Positions 29,519 to 37,804 of a stretch of DNA of 64,000 bases are shown here, piece by piece. Position numbers and translations under genes: made by a program. The notes under the pieces were generated by a model that saw only the letters and a program-made list of their open reading frames with translations, did no database searches and was not told the origin of the DNA. The stretch is from Streptomyces sp. NBC_01267 (GTDB lineage: Bacteria > Actinomycetota > Actinomycetes > Streptomycetales > Streptomycetaceae), in contig NZ_CP108455.1 in the NCBI RefSeq assembly GCF_036241575.1, positions 5,707,501-5,771,500 on the forward strand. Reading direction: 5' to 3'. Positions within the stretch are counted from its first letter, which is position 1. Every line of letters begins with the position of its first letter.

Positions 29519-31179
29519 GTGAGTACGCGGCAGTGCACGGGCCCCGGGCCGGTGACCGGGTGCGCCTCGGCGACTCCGGCCTGACCGTCCGGGTCGAGTC
29601 CGACGCCCAGCGGCCGGGCGACGAATTCCTCGCCGGGTTCGGCAAGACCGCCCGCGACGGACTGCACCTCAAGGCCGCCGCCGTACGCGACACCTGCGAC
29701 GTCGTGATCAGCAACGTGCTGGTGATCGACGCGGTGCAGGGCATCCGCAAGGTCTCCATCGGCATCCGGGAGGGCCGGATCGCGGCGATCGGGCGGGCCG
29801 GGAACCCCGACACCCTCGACGGGGTCGACGTCGTGGTCGGCACCGGCACCTCGATCGTCTCGGGCGAGGGGCTGATCGCCACCGCCGGAGCCGTCGACGC
29901 GCACGTCCATCTCCTCTCGCCGCGCATCATGGAGGCCTCGCTGGCCTCCGGGGTGACGACGATCATCGGCCAGGAGTTCGGCCCGGTCTGGGGCGTCGGT
30001 GTCAACTCGCCCTGGGCGCTGCGCCACGCCTTCAACGCCTTCGACGCCTGGCCGGTCAACATCGGCTTCCTGGCCCGCGGTTCGTCCTCCGACTCCGCGC
30101 CCCTGGTGGAGGCGCTCGCCGAGGGCGGCGCGTCAGGCTTCAAGGTGCACGAGGACATGGGGGCGCACACCCGCGCCCTGGACACCGCGCTGCGGGTCGC
30201 CGAGGAACACGACGTCCAGGTCGCCCTGCACAGCGACGGACTGAACGAATGCCTGTCGGTCGAGGACACCCTGAGCGTGCTCGAAGGCCGGACGATCCAC
30301 GCCTTCCACATCGAGGGCTGCGGCGGCGGTCATGTGCCGAACGTGCTGAAGATGGCCGGCGTCCCCAACGTCATCGGCTCGTCCACCAACCCGACGCTGC
30401 CCTTCGGCCGGGACGCGGTCGCCGAGCACTACGGGATGATCGTCTCCGTACACGACCTCAAGACCGATCTGCCCGGCGACGCCGCCATGGCCCGCGACCG
30501 CATCCGCGCCGGGACGATGGGCGCCGAGGACGTCCTGCACGACCTGGGCGCCATCGGGATCACCTCGTCGGACGCGCAGGGCATGGGACGGGCGGGCGAG
30601 ACCGTGCGGCGGACCTTCGCCATGGCCGGGAAGATGAAGGCGGAGCGCGGCGCGGAGGGCGACGACGACAACGCGCGCGTGCTGCGGTACATGGCGAAGC
30701 TGACCATCAACCCCGCCATCGCGCACGGCCTCGCCCACGAGATCGGCTCGATCGAGACCGGCAAGCTCGCCGACATCGTGCTCTGGCGGCCCGACTCCTT
30801 CGGCGCGAAGCCGCAGCTCGTCCTCAAGTCGGGTTTCCCGGCGTACGGGGTGACGGGCGACCCGAACGCGGCGACCGACACCTGCCAGCCCCTGATCCTG
30901 GGCCCGCAGTTCGGCTCGTACGGCGCCACGGCGGCGGATCTCTCCGTGGCCTTCGTGGCGCAGGCGGCCCTCGACCAGGGCAACGACCACATGCCGACCC
31001 GCAGGCGCCGGGTCGCCGTGCGCGGCACCCGCGGTATCGGCCCCGCGGATCTGCGGCTCAACAGCCGTACCGGACAGGTGGACGTCGACCAGCGCACCGG
31101 GCTCGTCACGCTCGACGGCGACCCGCTGGAGTCGCGGCCCGCCGAGTCCGTCTCCCTCAACCGCCTCTACTTCCTGTAG
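29515..31179 (+). CDS. ureC: divergent urease alpha (catalytic) subunit
   Basis: 554 residues, close to the usual ~570. Nickel-site residues are kept: HVH in VDAHVHLLSP, the carbamylated Lys and a His in SGFKVHEDMG, His residues in VALHSD and HAFHIEGCGGGH, and Asp in SSDAQGMGR. The flap that carries the catalytic pair reads MIVSVHDLK against the canonical MLMVCHHLD, so the His is kept but the flap Cys is Val. The substrate loop usually like GGGTGPA reads GQEFGPV. Urea hydrolysis is possible, but altered substrate preference is plausible. Followed by an agmatine-deiminase-family gene. Confidence 0.9.
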   Translation: MSEYAAVHGPRAGDRVRLGDSGLTVRVESDAQRPGDEFLAGFGKTARDGLHLKAAAVRDTCDVVISNVLVIDAVQGIRKVSIGIREGRIAAIGRAGNPDTLDGVDVVVGTGTSIVSGEGLIATAGAVDAHVHLLSPRIMEASLASGVTTIIGQEFGPVWGVGVNSPWALRHAFNAFDAWPVNIGFLARGSSSDSAPLVEALAEGGASGFKVHEDMGAHTRALDTALRVAEEHDVQVALHSDGLNECLSVEDTLSVLEGRTIHAFHIEGCGGGHVPNVLKMAGVPNVIGSSTNPTLPFGRDAVAEHYGMIVSVHDLKTDLPGDAAMARDRIRAGTMGAEDVLHDLGAIGITSSDAQGMGRAGETVRRTFAMAGKMKAERGAEGDDDNARVLRYMAKLTINPAIAHGLAHEIGSIETGKLADIVLWRPDSFGAKPQLVLKSGFPAYGVTGDPNAATDTCQPLILGPQFGSYGATAADLSVAFVAQAALDQGNDHMPTRRRRVAVRGTRGIGPADLRLNSRTGQVDVDQRTGLVTLDGDPLESRPAESVSLNRLYFL

Positions 31180-31285
31180 CAGTCCCCGAATCCGCGCAAG
31201 GACACGCCCGCCAGTTCCCGAGTCCCCGCAAGGACACGCCCCCCCCGCACGAGTCCAGCTCTCCCGTACGAAACCGAGGACCGTC

Positions 31286-32299
31286 ATGTTCCGTATGCCC
31301 CCCGAATGGGCCCCGCACGAGCGCACCTGGATGGCCTGGCCCGGACCCAACCCCACCTTCGACGGTGCGGTGGACCTGGCGCAGGCGCGCCGGGCCTGGG
31401 CCGACGTGGCCCGTGCGGTGCGCCGCTTCGAACCGGTGACGATGGTCGTCGGCCCCGGCCAGTCGGAGGGGGCCCGCGCGCTGCTCGGCCCGGACATCGC
31501 GCTGGCCGAGCGCGAGCTGGACGACGCCTGGATGCGGGACATCGGCCCGACCTTCGTCACCGACGGGCGGCAGCTGGCTGCCGTCGACTGGACGTTCAAC
31601 GGCTGGGGTGCGCAGAGCTGGGCCCGCTGGGAGCACGACGCGAAGATCGCCGCCGAGGTCTCCGGGCTGGCCGGGGCGCAGACGCACACCTCGGCGCTGG
31701 TCAACGAGGGCGGCGCGATCCACGTCGACGGGGAGGGCACGGTCCTGCTCACCGAGACCGTCCAGCTCGGCCCGGAACGCAACCCCGGCTGGACGCGCGA
31801 GCAGGTCGAGGCGGAGATCCATGCCCGGCTCGGCACCACGAAGGCGATCTGGCTGCCGCGTGGACTGAGCGGCGACTACGGGGAGTTCGGCACCCGGGGC
31901 CATGTCGACATCGTCGCCGCGTTCGTCCGGCCCGGCGTGGTCGTCGCGCACACCCAGCCCGACCCCGCCCACCCCGACCACGCGCTCTGCCGGGACATCG
32001 TGGCCCGGCTCCGCTCGGAGACGGACGCCAAGGGGCGCCCGCTGGAAGTGGTGGAGGTACAGGCGCCGACGGTCCTGGAGGCCGACGGCGAGTGGGTCGA
32101 CTACTCGTACATCAACCACTACCTCTGCAACGGCGGGGTGGTGCTCTGCTCGTTCGACGACCCCAGGGACGAGGCCGCTGCCGGGATCTTCCGCGCGCTG
32201 TTCCCGGACCGGACCGTGGTGCAGGCCGACGCCAGGACGATCTTCGCGGGCGGCGGCGGCATCCACTGCATCACCCAGCAGCAGCCCGCCGTCGGCTGA
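31286..32299 (+). CDS. agmatine deiminase / peptidylarginine deiminase-family enzyme
   Basis: 337 residues of the guanidino-group modifying superfamily: APHERTWMAWPGPNP at the start, ELDDAWMRDIGPTFV, catalytic His in GTRGHVDIV, and nucleophile Cys in GGGGIHCITQQQP. Agmatine deiminase (AguA) makes N-carbamoylputrescine and ammonia from agmatine; some relatives use other guanidines. It follows ureC by 106 bases. That gap contains two imperfect copies of a ~20-base GC-rich element (GCAAGGACACGCCC). The context with urease, amidase and permease suggests use of guanidino/ureido compounds as nitrogen source. Confidence 0.93.
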   Translation: MFRMPPEWAPHERTWMAWPGPNPTFDGAVDLAQARRAWADVARAVRRFEPVTMVVGPGQSEGARALLGPDIALAERELDDAWMRDIGPTFVTDGRQLAAVDWTFNGWGAQSWARWEHDAKIAAEVSGLAGAQTHTSALVNEGGAIHVDGEGTVLLTETVQLGPERNPGWTREQVEAEIHARLGTTKAIWLPRGLSGDYGEFGTRGHVDIVAAFVRPGVVVAHTQPDPAHPDHALCRDIVARLRSETDAKGRPLEVVEVQAPTVLEADGEWVDYSYINHYLCNGGVVLCSFDDPRDEAAAGIFRALFPDRTVVQADARTIFAGGGGIHCITQQQPAVG

Positions 32300-32360
32300 C
32301 CGCGCTCACGGCACGAACCCGTACCCCGAACGCATACCCCGAGCCCATATTCTGAGCCCC

Positions 32361-32963
32361 ATGAACGAACCGGCGGCCCGCGCGCGCAAGAACGCCCCGC
32401 CCCGTGAGAGCGTCCTGGCCGCCGCCATGGCGAGCATCGCCGACCGCGGTCTGGAGAAACTCACCATGGCGGGGCTCGGCCGCGAGGTCGGGATGAGCAG
32501 CGGGCACCTCCTCTACTACTTCCGCACCAAGGACGAACTGCTCCTCCAGACCCTCGAATGGAGCGAGGAGCAGCTCGGCATGGACCGCCGGTCGGCACTG
32601 GCCCGGCAGGTTCCGGTCCGCGAACGGCTCGACGCCTTCGTCGACCTGTACATCCCGGCGGGGCCCCGTGACCCGCACTGGTCGCTCTGGCTCGAACTGT
32701 GGAACCGCGCGCACGGTGTGGACGACGACACCCGCGCGCGGCTCCTCGACATCGAGCTGTCCTGGCACCGCGACCTGGTCGCCCTGCTGGTCGAGGGCGC
32801 CTCGCGCGGTGAGCTGAAGGCCGTGGACACCGAGCGGTTCGCCACCCGGATAAGGGCGCTGCTCGACGGATTCAGCACCCATGTCGCGATGGCGCTGCCC
32901 GGTTCGGACCGGGCCCAGGTCCTGGCCCACGTGGGGGAGTTCCTCGACGAGGCACTCGGCTGA
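32361..32963 (+). CDS. TetR-family transcriptional regulator
   Basis: 200 residues from ATG 32361. The N-terminal TetR helix-turn-helix reads ESVLAAAMASIADRGLEKLT, then MAGLGREVGMSSGHLLYYFR. The C-terminal ligand domain is of the BetI/TetR_C type (WLELWNRAHG). It lies 61 bases after the deiminase gene and 97 before the MHS permease, on the same strand. It is the only regulator in the island, so control of the divergent permease/urease promoter is inferred. Confidence 0.92.
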   Translation: MNEPAARARKNAPPRESVLAAAMASIADRGLEKLTMAGLGREVGMSSGHLLYYFRTKDELLLQTLEWSEEQLGMDRRSALARQVPVRERLDAFVDLYIPAGPRDPHWSLWLELWNRAHGVDDDTRARLLDIELSWHRDLVALLVEGASRGELKAVDTERFATRIRALLDGFSTHVAMALPGSDRAQVLAHVGEFLDEALG

Positions 32964-33060
32964 GGCCGCGCTGTCGCGAACGCAACGCACGCAAGTACGC
33001 GTGATCGTTGCGTACCGCCCTCTTGTGGCCCTTCCGGCGGCTCCGTCACCGTGAACTCCC

Positions 33061-34464
33061 ATGGGACGAGAGCAGTGGAAGAAGATCTGGGTCGGCTCGG
33101 CCGGCAACATGGTCGAGTGGTTCGACTGGTTCGTGTACGCCACCTTCGCGGTGTACTTCGCCGACGCGTTCTTCCCCGAGGGGAACGAGACCGCGAACCT
33201 CATGAACACCATGGGGATCTTCGCCGTGGGGTTCTTCATGCGGCCGGTCGGCGGCTGGCTGCTCGGCCGGATCGGTGACCGCAGAGGCCGCAAGGCCGCC
33301 CTGACCCTCACCGTCACCCTGATGTCGGCCTCCGCGATCCTGATCGCGGTGGCGCCCACGTACGAGGTCGCCGGGTACGGCGGCGTCGCCGTCCTGCTGG
33401 TCGCCCGGCTGCTCCAGGGGCTGTCGGTCGGCGGTGAGTACGCGGCCAGCGCCACCTACCTCACCGAGGCGTCCACCGCCGACAGGCGCGGGTTCGCCTC
33501 CAGCTTCCAGTACGTGTCCATGACCGCGGGCCAACTGGTGGGCCTGGGGCTCCAGATCGTGCTCCAGCGCACCATGTCCGGGGACGCGCTGCACAGCTGG
33601 GGCTGGCGCATCCCGTTCATCGTCGGGGCCGTCGGCGCGGGCATCGTCTTCTACCTGCGGCGCTCCATGCTGGAGACCGAGGTGTACGAGGAGTCCGGCG
33701 CGGCGGCGGACGAGAGCCGCGGCACGCTCAAGGCGCTGTGGGAGCACCGGCGTGAGGCGGCGCTGGTGATGGCGCTGACGATGGGCGGCACGGTGGCGTA
33801 CTACACGTACACCACGTACCTCACCAAGTTCCTCTCCTCCAGCGCGGGCATGGCCAGGTCGACCGCCTCGCTGGTCAGTTTCTGCGCGCTGTTCGTCTTC
33901 ATGTGTCTCCAGCCACTGGCGGGCCTCCTCGCCGACCGGATCGGCCGCCGCCCGCTGCTGATCACGTTCGCGGTCGGGTCGACGTTCCTGACCGTGCCGA
34001 TCATGACGATGCTCAAGCACGCGGGAACGTTCTGGCCCGCCTTCGGCCTGGCGCTGCTCGCGCTGGTCATCGTCACCGGGTACACCTCGATCAACGCCTG
34101 CGTGAAGGCGGAACTCTTCCCGACGGGCATCCGGGCGCTGGGGGTGGCGCTGCCCTACGCGGTGGCCAACGCGCTGTTCGGCGGGACCGCGGAGTACGTG
34201 GCGCTGTGGTTCAAGAAGGCGGGCATCGAGTCGGGGTTCTACTGGTACGTGGCCGGGTGCGCGGCGGTGTCCCTGGTGGTCTATCTCACGATGCGGGAGA
34301 CGCGGGACATCGACCTGCACGGAAATCCGGCCCGTCCGGGGACGGAAAGCCGAGCCCGTCCGGCGACCGAAAATCAAGCCCGTCCGGCGATTGAGGACAC
34401 AGGGGGTCCAGGGGCTCGCCCCCGGTTCACCGACCTGCCGCCGACCATCCCGCCCGCATCGTGA
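33061..34464 (+). CDS. MHS-family (metabolite:H+ symporter) MFS permease with repeat-extended C-terminus
   Basis: 467 residues with 12 predicted membrane helices. MHS signatures: GNMVEWFDWFVYATFAVYFA at the start, the loop GRIGDRRGRKAAL, and RLLQGLSVGGEYAASATYL. Relatives transport ketoglutarate, citrate, proline/betaine or shikimate by proton symport. After the last helix the frame runs into three 24-base tandem repeats encoding ARPxxExx octapeptides, then a Pro-rich tail. This extension is probably an insertion of an intergenic repeat that shifted the stop downstream. Last gene of the urease/deiminase group. Confidence 0.92.
   Translation: MGREQWKKIWVGSAGNMVEWFDWFVYATFAVYFADAFFPEGNETANLMNTMGIFAVGFFMRPVGGWLLGRIGDRRGRKAALTLTVTLMSASAILIAVAPTYEVAGYGGVAVLLVARLLQGLSVGGEYAASATYLTEASTADRRGFASSFQYVSMTAGQLVGLGLQIVLQRTMSGDALHSWGWRIPFIVGAVGAGIVFYLRRSMLETEVYEESGAAADESRGTLKALWEHRREAALVMALTMGGTVAYYTYTTYLTKFLSSSAGMARSTASLVSFCALFVFMCLQPLAGLLADRIGRRPLLITFAVGSTFLTVPIMTMLKHAGTFWPAFGLALLALVIVTGYTSINACVKAELFPTGIRALGVALPYAVANALFGGTAEYVALWFKKAGIESGFYWYVAGCAAVSLVVYLTMRETRDIDLHGNPARPGTESRARPATENQARPAIEDTGGPGARPRFTDLPPTIPPAS
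34330..34401. repeat. three 24-bp tandem repeats inside the 3' end of the permease gene
   Basis: Units start at 34330, 34354 and 34378, each beginning GCCCGTCCGG, with exactly 24-base period (8 codons). The third unit carries the version CGATTGAGGACA that recurs widely between genes in Streptomyces (from memory). Related copies lie at 49044-49095 in this window. Confidence 0.88.
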
Positions 34465-34521
34465 GACCCCCTCGGCCGGGCGCAGCCCATGTGGCACACT
34501 GCGACCGTGTCTTCGTTCGCC

Positions 34522-34557
34522 ATGATTATCGGCAGCAGGCGCGCCGGTCCGCAGTGA
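34522..34557 (+). CDS. candidate cimA leader peptide
   Basis: A short ORF, MIIGSRRAGPQ, with adjacent Ile codons ATT ATC (ATT is rare in this genome); a GTG at 34507 would lengthen it to 16 residues. It lies 54 bases before an intrinsic terminator with T-run and upstream of citramalate synthase, an isoleucine-pathway enzyme. By analogy with the ilvB leader it would let isoleucine-tRNA supply control read-through. No clear Shine-Dalgarno is visible, so the start is uncertain. Confidence 0.5.
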   Translation: MIIGSRRAGPQ

Positions 34558-34611
34558 CCGCAGCCGTACCACCACGTACGGCGCGGCCATCGAGCCCCAG
34601 ACCCGCGCGCT

Positions 34612-34639
34612 AACCCTTCGCACCCGCGAGGGGTTTTTT
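34612..34639 (+). terminator. intrinsic terminator / attenuator upstream of cimA
   Basis: A 10-bp stem AACCCTTCGC / GCGAGGGGTT with one G-T pair and an ACCC loop is followed by TTTT. It sits 147 bases after the permease stop and 104 before cimA. It could simply end the upstream transcript, but the Ile-rich short ORF just before it favours attenuation. Confidence 0.8.
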
Positions 34640-34743
34640 CGTTTCCAGGCCCCACCTCGGCCGGGAACGGGGAGCACGCGAAGATGGGGGCAAGTGGAGC
34701 CAGACATTCCGGGATCCACCCACCCGACAGGAGTCAGATCAGC

Positions 34744-36351
34744 ATGACCACAGAGGCCAAGGCCACGGACGACAGTTTCCATGTCTTCGACACCACGCTG
34801 CGCGACGGGGCCCAGCGCGAAGGCATCAACCTCACTGTCTCGGACAAGCTGACGATCGCCCGGCACCTCGATGACTTCGGTGTGGGCTTCATCGAGGGCG
34901 GCTGGCCCGGCGCCAACCCCCGCGACACGGAGTTCTTCGCCCGCGCCCGGACCGAGATCGACTTCAAGCACGCGGAGCTGGTCGCCTTCGGCGCCACCCG
35001 CAGGCCGAACACCCCCGCCGAGAACGACCCGCAGCTCAAGGCGCTCCTCGACTCGGGCGCCCCGGTGATCACCCTCGTCGCCAAGTCCCACGACCGGCAT
35101 GTGGAACTGGCCCTGCGCACCACCCTCGAAGAGAACCTGGCCATGGTGCGGGACTCCGTCACCTACCTCCGTGCCCAGGGCCGCCGGGTCTTCCTCGACT
35201 GCGAGCACTTCTTCGACGGTTACAAGGTCAACCCGGAGTACGCGAAGTCCGTCGTACGGGCCGCTGCCGAGGCCGGCGCCGACGTGGTCATCCTCTGCGA
35301 CACCAACGGCGGGATGCTGCCCGCCCAGATCCAGGCCGTCGTGGCCACGGTCCTCGCCGACACCGGCGCGCGCCTGGGCATCCACGCCCAGGACGACACC
35401 GGCTGCGCCGTCGCCAACACCCTGGCCGCGGTGGACGCGGGCGCGACCCACGTGCAGTGCACGGCGAACGGCTACGGCGAGCGCGTCGGCAACGCCAACC
35501 TCTTCCCGGTCGTCGCCGCGCTGGAACTCAAGTACGGCAAGACCGTCGTCCCCGAGGGCGCGCTGGCCGAGATGACCCGTATCTCGCACGCCATCGCCGA
35601 GGTCGTCAACCTCACCCCCTCCACCCACCAGCCGTACGTGGGCGTCTCCGCCTTCGCGCACAAGGCCGGGCTGCACGCCTCCGCGATCAAGGTCGACCCC
35701 GACCTGTACCAGCACATCGCCCCCGAGCAGGTCGGCAACACCATGCGGATGCTGGTCTCCGACATGGCGGGCCGCGCGTCGATCGAGCTGAAGGGCAAGG
35801 AGCTCGGCATCGACCTGAGCGGCGACCGCGAGCTGGTCGGCCGCGTCGTCGACCGGGTCAAGGAGCGTGAACTCCAGGGCTACACCTACGAAGCCGCCGA
35901 CGCCTCCTTCGAACTGCTGCTCCGCGAGGAGGCCGAGGGGCGCGCCCGCCGCTACTTCCGCGTCGAGTCCTGGCGCGCGATCGTGGAGACCCGCCCCGAC
36001 GGTACGCACGCCAACGAGGCGACGGTGAAGCTCTGGGCGAAGAGCGAGCGCATCGTGGCCACCGCGGAGGGCAACGGCCCGGTCAACGCACTGGACCGGG
36101 CGCTCCGGGTGGCCCTGGAGCGGATCTACCCGCAGCTCGCGAAGTTGCAGCTGACCGACTACAAGGTCCGCATCCTGGAGGGCAGGCAGGGCACGGACTC
36201 CACGACCCGGGTACTGATCACCACGAGCGACGGCGAAGGCGACTGGTCGACGGTGGGCGTCGCGGAGAACGTGATCGCGGCGTCCTGGCAGTCGCTGGAG
36301 GACGCGTACACGTACGGCCTGCTGCGGGCGGGCGTCGAACCGCTGGAGTAA
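34744..36351 (+). CDS. cimA: (R)-citramalate synthase
   Basis: Condenses pyruvate and acetyl-CoA to citramalate, giving a threonine-independent route to 2-oxobutyrate for isoleucine. 535 residues, the length of the long CimA type: an HMGL-like barrel starting FDTTLRDGAQREGINL, metal His in GIHAQDDTGCAVANT, NGYGERVGNANLFP, a linker (GVSAFAHKAGLHASAI) and a C-terminal regulatory domain (~430-535) for isoleucine feedback. The REG rather than SPG after the first catalytic loop separates CimA from 2-isopropylmalate synthase. ATG 34744 follows AGGAG. Leader peptide and attenuator lie upstream. Confidence 0.95.
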   Translation: MTTEAKATDDSFHVFDTTLRDGAQREGINLTVSDKLTIARHLDDFGVGFIEGGWPGANPRDTEFFARARTEIDFKHAELVAFGATRRPNTPAENDPQLKALLDSGAPVITLVAKSHDRHVELALRTTLEENLAMVRDSVTYLRAQGRRVFLDCEHFFDGYKVNPEYAKSVVRAAAEAGADVVILCDTNGGMLPAQIQAVVATVLADTGARLGIHAQDDTGCAVANTLAAVDAGATHVQCTANGYGERVGNANLFPVVAALELKYGKTVVPEGALAEMTRISHAIAEVVNLTPSTHQPYVGVSAFAHKAGLHASAIKVDPDLYQHIAPEQVGNTMRMLVSDMAGRASIELKGKELGIDLSGDRELVGRVVDRVKERELQGYTYEAADASFELLLREEAEGRARRYFRVESWRAIVETRPDGTHANEATVKLWAKSERIVATAEGNGPVNALDRALRVALERIYPQLAKLQLTDYKVRILEGRQGTDSTTRVLITTSDGEGDWSTVGVAENVIAASWQSLEDAYTYGLLRAGVEPLE

Positions 36352-36376
36352 CGAGCGGAATCCGGCGACGACGCGA

Positions 36377-36414
36377 CTGAAGGGCGGTGCTCCGGCGGGA
36401 GTAACGCCCTTCAG
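36377..36414 (+). terminator. terminator after cimA
   Basis: A perfect 10-bp stem CTGAAGGGCG / CGCCCTTCAG with a nested GCTCC/GGAG pair starts 26 bases after the cimA stop. It overlaps the last codons of the minus-strand DUF397 remnant. Confidence 0.65.
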
Positions 36415-36578
36415 CTGTACGTGCGGTGGCGCGGTCGGCGCTCGGCGAGGAAGGCGGCCCAGGCATCGGGCGCGACGGTCAGGACCGGGCCGTCGGTGGG
36501 CTTGGAATCGCGGACGCGGACGGCGCGGGGGTGGGCGGACACCCGGACCCGCGAGCCCGGGGCAGGGTGTCCGCGCCC
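36411..36578 (-). pseudogene. DUF397 C-terminal remnant
   Basis: The minus-strand frame ending in TGA at 36411 encodes VRVSAHPRAVRVRDSK, then PTDGPVLTVAPDAWAAFLAE. This is the characteristic C-terminal half of the short DUF397 proteins that accompany Streptomyces XRE regulators (V-x-V-R-D-S-K-x-x-x-G-P-x-L, then W-x-A-F). The N-terminal half (usual W-x-K-S-S-Y-S-G ... C-V-E-V-A) is missing. The frame is limited upstream by the TAG that ends the MFS gene, in the same frame. A GTG at 36542 could start a 43-residue product, but I see no convincing ribosome site. Confidence 0.65.
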
Positions 36579-37754
36579 CTACCGGTCGGCATCCGCCGGG
36601 GTGAGCACCGTGAAGGCCAGCGTGGCGAGGAGCTGGAATCCGGCGGCCGTCAGGAGCGCGCCGGGCAGTGACCAGGTGGCGAGCGGTCCGGCGAGGGCCG
36701 CACCCACCGCGAACCCGGTGAGCTTCAGGCTGGCGCCCGTGGTGAAGATCTGGGCCCGCAACCGGTCGGACGCTTCCCGGTGCCGTACCGCGAAGAGCGC
36801 GGCGAGCTGGGGGCCTTCGCCCGCGCCGGTCAGTACGACGGCGGCAATGAGGAGTACAGGAACGCCGGTTGAGGCGAGCAGCAGCGCGGCGGCGAGGACG
36901 AGGGTGCTGTACCGGATGACGCTGTCCGGGCGCATGAGGCCGGGGTGGCGGGCGAGCACGGTGTTGGCTGCGAGGGCACAGACCGCGATGCCGGACAGCA
37001 GCAGCGCGCCCCGTCCCGCGTCGCCGAGTACCCGCTCTCCGAGAAGCGGGGTGCAGGCGGTCAGCATGCCCGCGCCCACGCAGGAGAGCGTCGAGGTGGC
37101 GGTCGCGCGGGCCAGCGGCCGGGTGTGCGTGAGGGAGCGGAACCCGGAGGCGAGGTCGGTGAGGACAGGGGCGGCCGTCGAGGTGACGCGGCGTGCGGGC
37201 AGCGCCCAGGCCGCGGGCAGCGCGAAACAGATCAGCGCGGCGGAAAGGGCCACCCCGGTCGGCGCCCCGGCCGACCCGGCGAGAAGTCCGGCGAGCGCGG
37301 GGCCCACCAGGCTCGCGAAACTGAAGGTCATCGCGTCGAGTGCATGGGCGAGAGGAAGCGACTTGCGGCTTGCCGCGTAGGGGAGTTGGGAGGTCCAGCC
37401 ACCGGACAGCGCGGGGCCCAGCAGCCCCGCGCACGCGGCGATCAGGACGGTGACGGCGACCGGGACGCGGCCCAGGCTTTCGAGGATGACGGCCAGGGCA
37501 GCCGCGTACAGGGCGAGCGCCCCGGCCAGTACCCGGCCCGGCCGTTCGGAACGGTCGAGAAGTACGCCGACGAGGGGGCCGCCGACAGCCGCCGAGATCG
37601 TGAGACCGGCGAGGAGCGCGGACGCCGAGGAGGGTGATCCGGTGGCGGCGAAGCCCGCCAGCAGCAGGGCGGGACCGGACATCTCGTCACCGGTACGGGC
37701 CGCTGTCGCGCCGGCGAGGTACCACCGCAGCATGTAACGCTTTTCCATCACCAT
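36579..37754 (-). CDS. MFS transporter (drug/efflux-like)
   Basis: 391 residues from ATG 37754 (ATG 37748 and TTG 37775 are alternatives; none has a good Shine-Dalgarno). About 12 helices; MFS loop GVLLDRSERPGRVLAG after helix 2 and ALDAMTFSFASLVGPALAGL in the middle. It resembles the Streptomyces efflux-type group with unknown substrate. Its promoter faces that of the CGNR zinc-finger gene 50 bases away, with a GTTAC/GTAAC inverted repeat between, so the neighbour probably regulates it. The stop codon is followed in frame by a DUF397 remnant. Confidence 0.9.
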   Translation of the reverse strand: MVMEKRYMLRWYLAGATAARTGDEMSGPALLLAGFAATGSPSSASALLAGLTISAAVGGPLVGVLLDRSERPGRVLAGALALYAAALAVILESLGRVPVAVTVLIAACAGLLGPALSGGWTSQLPYAASRKSLPLAHALDAMTFSFASLVGPALAGLLAGSAGAPTGVALSAALICFALPAAWALPARRVTSTAAPVLTDLASGFRSLTHTRPLARATATSTLSCVGAGMLTACTPLLGERVLGDAGRGALLLSGIAVCALAANTVLARHPGLMRPDSVIRYSTLVLAAALLLASTGVPVLLIAAVVLTGAGEGPQLAALFAVRHREASDRLRAQIFTTGASLKLTGFAVGAALAGPLATWSLPGALLTAAGFQLLATLAFTVLTPADADR

Positions 37755-37757
37755 CAC

Positions 37758-37771
37758 GTTACGCAGGTAAC
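37758..37771. promoter_or_regulatory. operator candidate between the MFS and CGNR genes
   Basis: GTTACGCAGGTAAC (arms GTTAC/GTAAC, 4-base spacer); another GTTAC half-site lies at 37791-37795. It is placed between divergent starts only 50 bases apart. Confidence 0.5.
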
Positions 37772-37804
37772 TCAAAAGTGCGCTAGTTGCGTTACATTGG
37801 CCCG

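Noticed and set aside
30439..30530. Loss of the catalytic flap His in the urease alpha subunit
   Set aside because: A first alignment suggested the His was replaced. An ungapped alignment from the shared E-H pair to R-I-R shows the His is kept and only the flap Cys (to Val) and the next His (to Asp) differ.
33046..37434. Long minus-strand open frame opposite the permease and cimA genes
   Set aside because: Low-complexity shadow of the plus-strand genes; no motif, no ribosome site.
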